9,105 bases of DNA from assembly GCA_017548805.1 (NCBI GenBank), contig JAFYZE010000082.1:1-9105 (forward strand), written 5' to 3'. Source of the stretch: Bacteroidales bacterium (GTDB taxonomy: Bacteria; Bacteroidota; Bacteroidia; Bacteroidales; UBA932). A program made the position numbers and the translations under genes. This document shows, one piece after another, positions 6,165-9,105 of this stretch. The notes beneath the pieces are model-generated. The model made no database searches, had not been told where the DNA came from, and was given only the letters and a program-made list of their open reading frames with translations. Within the stretch, counting starts at the first letter, position 1. Each line of letters begins with the position of its first letter.

Positions 6165-6503
6165 ATGGCAGAAGAGACTAAAAACCCCATGGACCTCAAT
6201 GGTGACGGTAAGGTAACCCTCGGCGAGAGGGCTCAGTATTATGCCGGCAAGGCAGGAGAAAAGATTGAAAAAGCCGCGAACCAGGTCCGCGACGAACTCA
6301 AGGAAGACGCCAAGGAACTTGGTGCCAAGGCTTCCGTTAAGGCCAAGGAGCTAGGCGCAAAGGCCTCCTGCAAGGCTAAGGCAGCGGCCGCCAAGGCTTC
6401 GGACAAGGCCAAGGAAGTCTATGCCGATGCCAAGGAAGAGGTGGCTGAGGCCGCCTGCAAGGCCAAAGCCAAGGTAAAGGAACTCAAAGAGAAAAAGGCC
6501 TGA
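6165..6503 (+). CDS. Small EF-hand protein with Lys/Ala-rich 11-residue repeats
   Basis: A 112-residue protein without signal peptide or membrane segment, so probably cytoplasmic. Residues 10-21 (DLNGDGKVTLGE) fit the canonical 12-residue EF-hand calcium loop, with Asp10, Asn12, Asp14, Lys16, Thr18 and Glu21 at positions 1, 3, 5, 7, 9 and 12. After a linker, residues 48-112 form six consecutive 11-residue units beginning DAKELGAKASV and KAKELGAKASC, rich in Lys, Ala and Glu (18 Lys in 65 residues), which should be one long charged helix. This composition resembles histone H1-like, group 3 LEA-like or YtxH-like stress proteins. The start at 6165 fits the upstream promoter; the in-frame TTG at 6135 lies inside the -7 box. 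Its function is unknown. DNA binding, stress protection and calcium binding are all inference. Two cysteines (69, 98) sit within the repeats. Confidence 0.85.
   Translation: MAEETKNPMDLNGDGKVTLGERAQYYAGKAGEKIEKAANQVRDELKEDAKELGAKASVKAKELGAKASCKAKAAAAKASDKAKEVYADAKEEVAEAACKAKAKVKELKEKKA
6306..6500 (+). repeat. 33-base in-frame repeats encoding 11-residue helical units
   Basis: Six in-frame units of 33 bases (the last 30) start at 6306, 6339, 6372, 6405, 6438 and 6471. Units 1 and 2 share the identical nine residues AKELGAKAS, yet five of those nine codons differ synonymously. The repeat is therefore old and held at protein level, not a recent DNA expansion. Later units diverge (KAKAAAAKASD, KAKEVYADAKE, EVAEAACKAKA). 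Confidence 0.8.
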
Positions 6504-6532
6504 CGCAAGCGTTCCTTTAGATTGGCGAGTTT

Positions 6533-6540
6533 TATCTGTG
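6533..6540 (+). promoter_or_regulatory. Weak -7-like box before the TIM-barrel lipoprotein gene
   Basis: TATCTGTG differs from TAnnTTTG at one position and ends 5 bases before the ATG at 6546. It could give a leaderless or very short-leader transcript. Equally, the gene may be read through from the small repeat gene, whose stop is 42 bases upstream with no obvious terminator between. Confidence 0.35.
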
Positions 6541-6545
6541 TCGCC

Positions 6546-7718
6546 ATGAAAAGATTCGTTTTACTGGTTGCCGCCTTGCTGCTCCTGTGCTCGTGCCGGG
6601 AGCAGCAGGCGGCGCCTGCATATATCGTCCAGGTATCCCTGGGCGGTTGGAATTCTCCGGATTACACCGCGGAGAGCATCATAGACCGCATTGATTCGGT
6701 CAATCGCCTGATCCCGATAGAGAAGGTCATCATAGGATGGAGTCTGAACAAGGACATTTACCGGCAGGTAGGGGAGCATCTGCATGCCAAAGGCATCAAG
6801 ATGCTGTTGTGGCTTCCCGTCTTTGCCGAGACGGAAGAAGTCTGCGACAATGTGCCGTCCGTCGATCTCTGGGGTGAGGCTCCGGCGAATTATGATCTGA
6901 CGGACGGGGAAGGGTTCCGTTTCAACTGCCCGTCAGACCCGGCTAATATCAGCAACGTAGTTGCGCTGTATGACAGGCATTTCAGCGACTGCGGCTTTGA
7001 CGGCGTCTTTCTCGACCGCATCCGCACCCAGTCCTTTGTCGGCGGCATCAACGGCGTACTCAGCTGCGGCTGTCCGGAGTGTGCGGAACGCTATGCTGCC
7101 GAGGGTGTCAATCTGGAGGAGGTGAAAGACGCCTGGGCTTCCCTGGGTGACAGCTTCCTGTCAGTCACCTCATATTCTCCCGAATCCGGATTCTGTTTCG
7201 AGAATCCTGTAGCAGCCGCTTTTTTCAAGGCGAAGGGCCACATTGTCAGCGGTGCGGTCGCTTCGGTCGCCGACAGCCTCCGTAGCCGGAGGCTCGAAGT
7301 CGGAATGGACTTGTTTGCGCCGTTCATGGCTCCTTTCGTCGGCCAGGATTACGATATTCTTGCCCGTCATGCCGATTTCATAAAGCCGATGCTGTATCGT
7401 ATGACTTTCGCTCCGGCCGGGATGGGATTCGAGTATGACCTTTTGCGGAAAGCTGTTCCTGAAGCAACTGGATATCCGGATTTCGCGATGGATGTCGCTT
7501 TCCTGGACTCCCAGCTGGATGCTATGGCGGATTGCCCCTGCCAGGTTTATCCGGGCATCGAGATCAACTATCGTGAAGGTGTCGCGCCTACATCTCCCGC
7601 CTATGTGACCGAGTCCCTGGACGCCGTGATGCGCCACCGCTTTGCGGGCGCCGTCCTTTCCTGGAACATCATGGAAGCGCCCGACTCCCATATCGCCTGT
7701 CTTTTTCGTCGTCCCTGA
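6546..7718 (+). CDS. Putative glycoside-hydrolase-like TIM-barrel lipoprotein
   Basis: A 390-residue lipoprotein: MKRF, a hydrophobic run, then the lipobox LCSC with Cys17. The mature part has the alternating strand/helix pattern of a TIM barrel: EKVIIGWSL (59-67), IKMLLWLPVFAE (84-95), GFDGVFLDRIRTQ (150-162), LEVGMDLFAPF (250-260), ADFIKPMLYRM (276-286), VYPGIEINYR (334-343) and GAVLSWNIMEAP (368-379). Asp157 and Glu339 sit at strand ends and are candidate catalytic residues. A CGCPEC cluster (174-179) after strand 4 recalls the hypothetical glycosyl hydrolase groups of the GHL6 type; that link is from memory and uncertain. I chose the ATG at 6546 because the signal peptide begins there; a TTG at 6522 adds eight residues without support. 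No substrate can be assigned. The stop codon lies inside the first arm of a downstream hairpin. Confidence 0.75.
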   Translation: MKRFVLLVAALLLLCSCREQQAAPAYIVQVSLGGWNSPDYTAESIIDRIDSVNRLIPIEKVIIGWSLNKDIYRQVGEHLHAKGIKMLLWLPVFAETEEVCDNVPSVDLWGEAPANYDLTDGEGFRFNCPSDPANISNVVALYDRHFSDCGFDGVFLDRIRTQSFVGGINGVLSCGCPECAERYAAEGVNLEEVKDAWASLGDSFLSVTSYSPESGFCFENPVAAAFFKAKGHIVSGAVASVADSLRSRRLEVGMDLFAPFMAPFVGQDYDILARHADFIKPMLYRMTFAPAGMGFEYDLLRKAVPEATGYPDFAMDVAFLDSQLDAMADCPCQVYPGIEINYREGVAPTSPAYVTESLDAVMRHRFAGAVLSWNIMEAPDSHIACLFRRP

Positions 7719-7795
7719 ACAAATCCTGCGGTTTTGTTCAGATTTCCCGTTTTTCCTATAGATTCTGAACAAATAACGTCTTTTTGTTCAGAGTC
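7715..7795. repeat. Two tandem hairpins with identical arms (CTGAACAAA / TTTGTTCAG)
   Basis: Hairpin 1 pairs 7715-7723 with 7733-7741 (9 base pairs, 9-base loop). Hairpin 2 pairs 7765-7773 with 7783-7791 using the same arms and a 9-base loop. It can extend outward to 7761/7795 with one G-T pair. The hairpins are exactly 50 bases apart and have unrelated loops. Neither is followed by a clean T-run, so they are not textbook intrinsic terminators. They could still end the upstream transcript, or be paired operator sites about five helical turns apart upstream of the dusB promoter. The first arm includes the TGA stop of the upstream gene. Confidence 0.7.
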
Positions 7796-7844
7796 AGATG
7801 TCTGTCCTTGCGAAAGGGGGTCGTCTTTTTTGTGGGAAAAGGAT

Positions 7845-7852
7845 TATCTTTG
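7845..7852 (+). promoter_or_regulatory. -7 promoter box for dusB
   Basis: TATCTTTG, an exact match to TAnnTTTG, ends 8 bases before the ATG at 7861, predicting a leader of only about 5 bases. It also helps fix the start, because the longer in-frame ATG at 7798 lies upstream of the box. A TTG at 7830-7832 is too close to be a typical -33 element. Confidence 0.65.
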
Positions 7853-7860
7853 CGGAAGAT

Positions 7861-8895
7861 ATGAGAATCGGGAACTTGGATCTGGGAGAGCGGCCGGTGC
7901 TGCTCGCGCCGATGGAGGATGTGACGGACGCGTCCTTCCGCATCCTCTGCCGCGAGCAGGGGGCCGCGATGGTGTATACGGAGTTCGTGCCCTCGGACGG
8001 CCTGATCCGCGATGCGGTCAAGGCCAAGGCCAAGATGCGCACGATCCCGGAGGAGGCCCCGGTGGGCATCCAGATATACGGCAACATCCCCGAATCGATG
8101 GTTGAGGCCGCAAGGATGGCGGACCATGCCGCAGAGATATGCGGCGGTTACGGCTGTGACCTGGTCGATATCAATTTCGGCTGTCCAGTGAACAAGATCG
8201 CCGGGCGCGGCGCCGGCTCGGGCATGATGCGCGAGCCCGACAAGATGGTGATGATCACCAGGATGATTGTGGACGCAGTGTCCAAGCCTGTGACGGTCAA
8301 GACGCGTCTGGGCTGGGACGAGAGCTCCAAGATCATAGTGGAGCTCGCTGAGCGCCTGCAGGATGCAGGCATCCAAGGGCTTACGATACACGGCCGCACC
8401 CGCCAGCAGATGTACAAAGGCGAAGCGGACTGGACCCTCATTGGAGAAGTCAAATCCAATCCACGGATGAAGATCCCCATCATCGGCAACGGTGATATCA
8501 ATTCCCCGCAGAAGGCAAAGGAGTATTTCGACCGCTACGGCGTGGACGGCATCATGGTCGGCCGCGCTTCCTTCGGCCATCCCTGGATATTCCGCGAGAT
8601 CAGGCATTATCTGGACACGGGCGAATTGCTGCCGACACTGAGTGTAATCGACCGTGTGGCGCTGGCCAAGAGGCATTTCCAGCTGTCCCTGGACCTGAAG
8701 GGACCGGTCCGCGGGGTGTTCGAGATGCGTCGGCACCTTTCCTGCTATTTCAAGGGCCTGCCGGACTTCAAGGAGACCAGGATCAAGCTCGTGACCAGCA
8801 CGGATATCCCCGAAATCTTTGCTACCCTCGACTATATTGCAGAAAAATGGGGAAATGTGACGATGGAGGGGTCGGAGAGCGTCTATGGTCTGTGA
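7861..8895 (+). CDS. dusB: tRNA-dihydrouridine synthase (DusB type)
   Basis: A 344-residue FMN-dependent enzyme that reduces specific uridines to dihydrouridine in the D-loop of tRNA using NADPH, acting in the cytoplasm. Family motifs are all present: LLAPMEDVTDASFR (14-27), QIYGN (71-75), DINFGCPVNKIAGRGAGS with catalytic Cys108, VKTRLGW with Lys147, IHGRTRQQMYKGEADW with His178, and IIGNGDI plus VGRASFGHPWIF (phosphate-binding region, 207-244). A C-terminal helical domain follows, with FEMRRHLSCYFKG (287-299). Length is normal for the family. I chose the start at 7861 because the family N-terminus begins just after it and the -7 box lies just before it. A longer ATG at 7798 would add 21 residues that look like translated promoter. 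The DusB subclass is assigned by overall likeness, so the exact target position is less sure. Confidence 0.95.
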   Translation: MRIGNLDLGERPVLLAPMEDVTDASFRILCREQGAAMVYTEFVPSDGLIRDAVKAKAKMRTIPEEAPVGIQIYGNIPESMVEAARMADHAAEICGGYGCDLVDINFGCPVNKIAGRGAGSGMMREPDKMVMITRMIVDAVSKPVTVKTRLGWDESSKIIVELAERLQDAGIQGLTIHGRTRQQMYKGEADWTLIGEVKSNPRMKIPIIGNGDINSPQKAKEYFDRYGVDGIMVGRASFGHPWIFREIRHYLDTGELLPTLSVIDRVALAKRHFQLSLDLKGPVRGVFEMRRHLSCYFKGLPDFKETRIKLVTSTDIPEIFATLDYIAEKWGNVTMEGSESVYGL

Positions 8896-8903
8896 TTTTT
8901 TAG

Positions 8904-8911
8904 TAACTTTG
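8904..8911 (+). promoter_or_regulatory. -7 promoter box for lpxK
   Basis: TAACTTTG matches TAnnTTTG exactly and lies 8 bases after the dusB stop and 23 bases before the lpxK ATG. lpxK therefore probably has its own promoter in addition to any read-through from dusB. Confidence 0.55.
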
Positions 8912-8934
8912 TAAAACTTCCGCCACGCGCGAAC

Positions 8935-9105
8935 ATGATAGACAAAGTACTTCTATTCCCTTACTATCTCATCCTGGGCATACGGCATGCCCTGTACGAC
9001 AAAGGCTTCCTATGCAAGACCCGCGAGGCCGGAGTACCGACCGTCTGCATCGGCAACATTACCGCCGGCGGCACCGGCAAGACCCCGCACACCGAGATGC
9101 TCCTC
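8935..9105 (+). CDS. lpxK: Tetraacyldisaccharide 4'-kinase, N-terminal part (cut by window edge)
   Basis: Only the first 57 residues are in the window. LpxK phosphorylates the 4' position of the lipid A disaccharide precursor at the inner membrane, a late step of lipid A synthesis. The N-terminal amphipathic/hydrophobic segment (about 5-20) matches the membrane-associated helix of the family. VCIGNITAGGTGKTP (37-51) is the P-loop region with the family's GGTGKTP Walker A. It begins 39 bases after dusB with its own promoter box. The identification is firm despite truncation because the P-loop context is specific to LpxK. Confidence 0.9.
   Translation, partial: MIDKVLLFPYYLILGIRHALYDKGFLCKTREAGVPTVCIGNITAGGTGKTPHTEMLL

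Noticed and set aside
6306..6500. CRISPR-like or simple tandem DNA repeat
   Set aside because: The 33-base periodicity is in frame, diverges mostly at synonymous positions and has no spacer structure, so it is a coding repeat. I saw no CRISPR array elsewhere in the window.
7798..7860. Longer N-terminus for dusB
   Set aside because: These 21 codons span the -7 box and the predicted transcription start. The family N-terminus begins at 7861.
7756..8736. A 326-codon open frame on the minus strand, antisense to dusB
   Set aside because: dusB is unambiguous on the plus strand. The opposite frame has a His/Leu/Asp-rich translation with no domain pattern and runs into the dusB promoter and hairpin region.

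Overview
The window looks like chromosome from an uncultured gut- or rumen-type member of the Bacteroidota, most likely order Bacteroidales. Three things point there. Most transcription units begin with the phylum's -7 element TAnnTTTG, and Shine-Dalgarno sequences are absent or weak. The protein families (secreted GH10, GH43, GH5 and CE1 enzymes, several of them lipoproteins) are typical of that group. Nothing allows a genus to be named.

Layout from left to right: a promoter and tRNA-Val(CAC) (9-118) lie directly ahead of a GH10 endo-xylanase lipoprotein (154-1389). A strong bidirectional hairpin terminator (1407-1444) separates this from a converging minus-strand pair, a GH43 enzyme with a C-terminal F5/8-type (CBM32-like) domain (2651-4165) followed 30 bases later by a CE1-type esterase (1463-2620). 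Upstream on the same strand is an unrecognised secreted protein with its own promoter (4235-4927). Divergent from it is a GH5 lipoprotein (5016-6107). Next comes a small cytoplasmic-looking protein that combines an EF-hand calcium loop with a Lys/Ala-rich 11-residue repeat (6165-6503), then a putative glycoside-hydrolase-like TIM-barrel lipoprotein (6546-7718). Two hairpins with identical 9-base arms, 50 bases apart, follow (7715-7795). The right end is housekeeping: a DusB-type tRNA-dihydrouridine synthase (7861-8895) and the start of lpxK (8935 to the window edge).

Functionally, positions 154-6107 form a compact hemicellulose (xylan) degradation block. GH10 would cut the backbone, the CE1 esterase would remove feruloyl or acetyl esters, GH43 would remove arabinose or xylose units, and GH5 would cut a beta-glucan, mannan or xylan-type backbone. 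No SusC/SusD pair or regulator is visible here, so this is not a complete canonical polysaccharide utilisation locus.

The most unusual items are the EF-hand/11-mer repeat protein, Gly/Phe-rich loops inserted in both the GH10 and the GH43 enzymes, the twin-hairpin element before dusB, and promoter boxes so close to start codons that leaderless or nearly leaderless mRNAs are likely. I do not see a clear new defence or mobile system.
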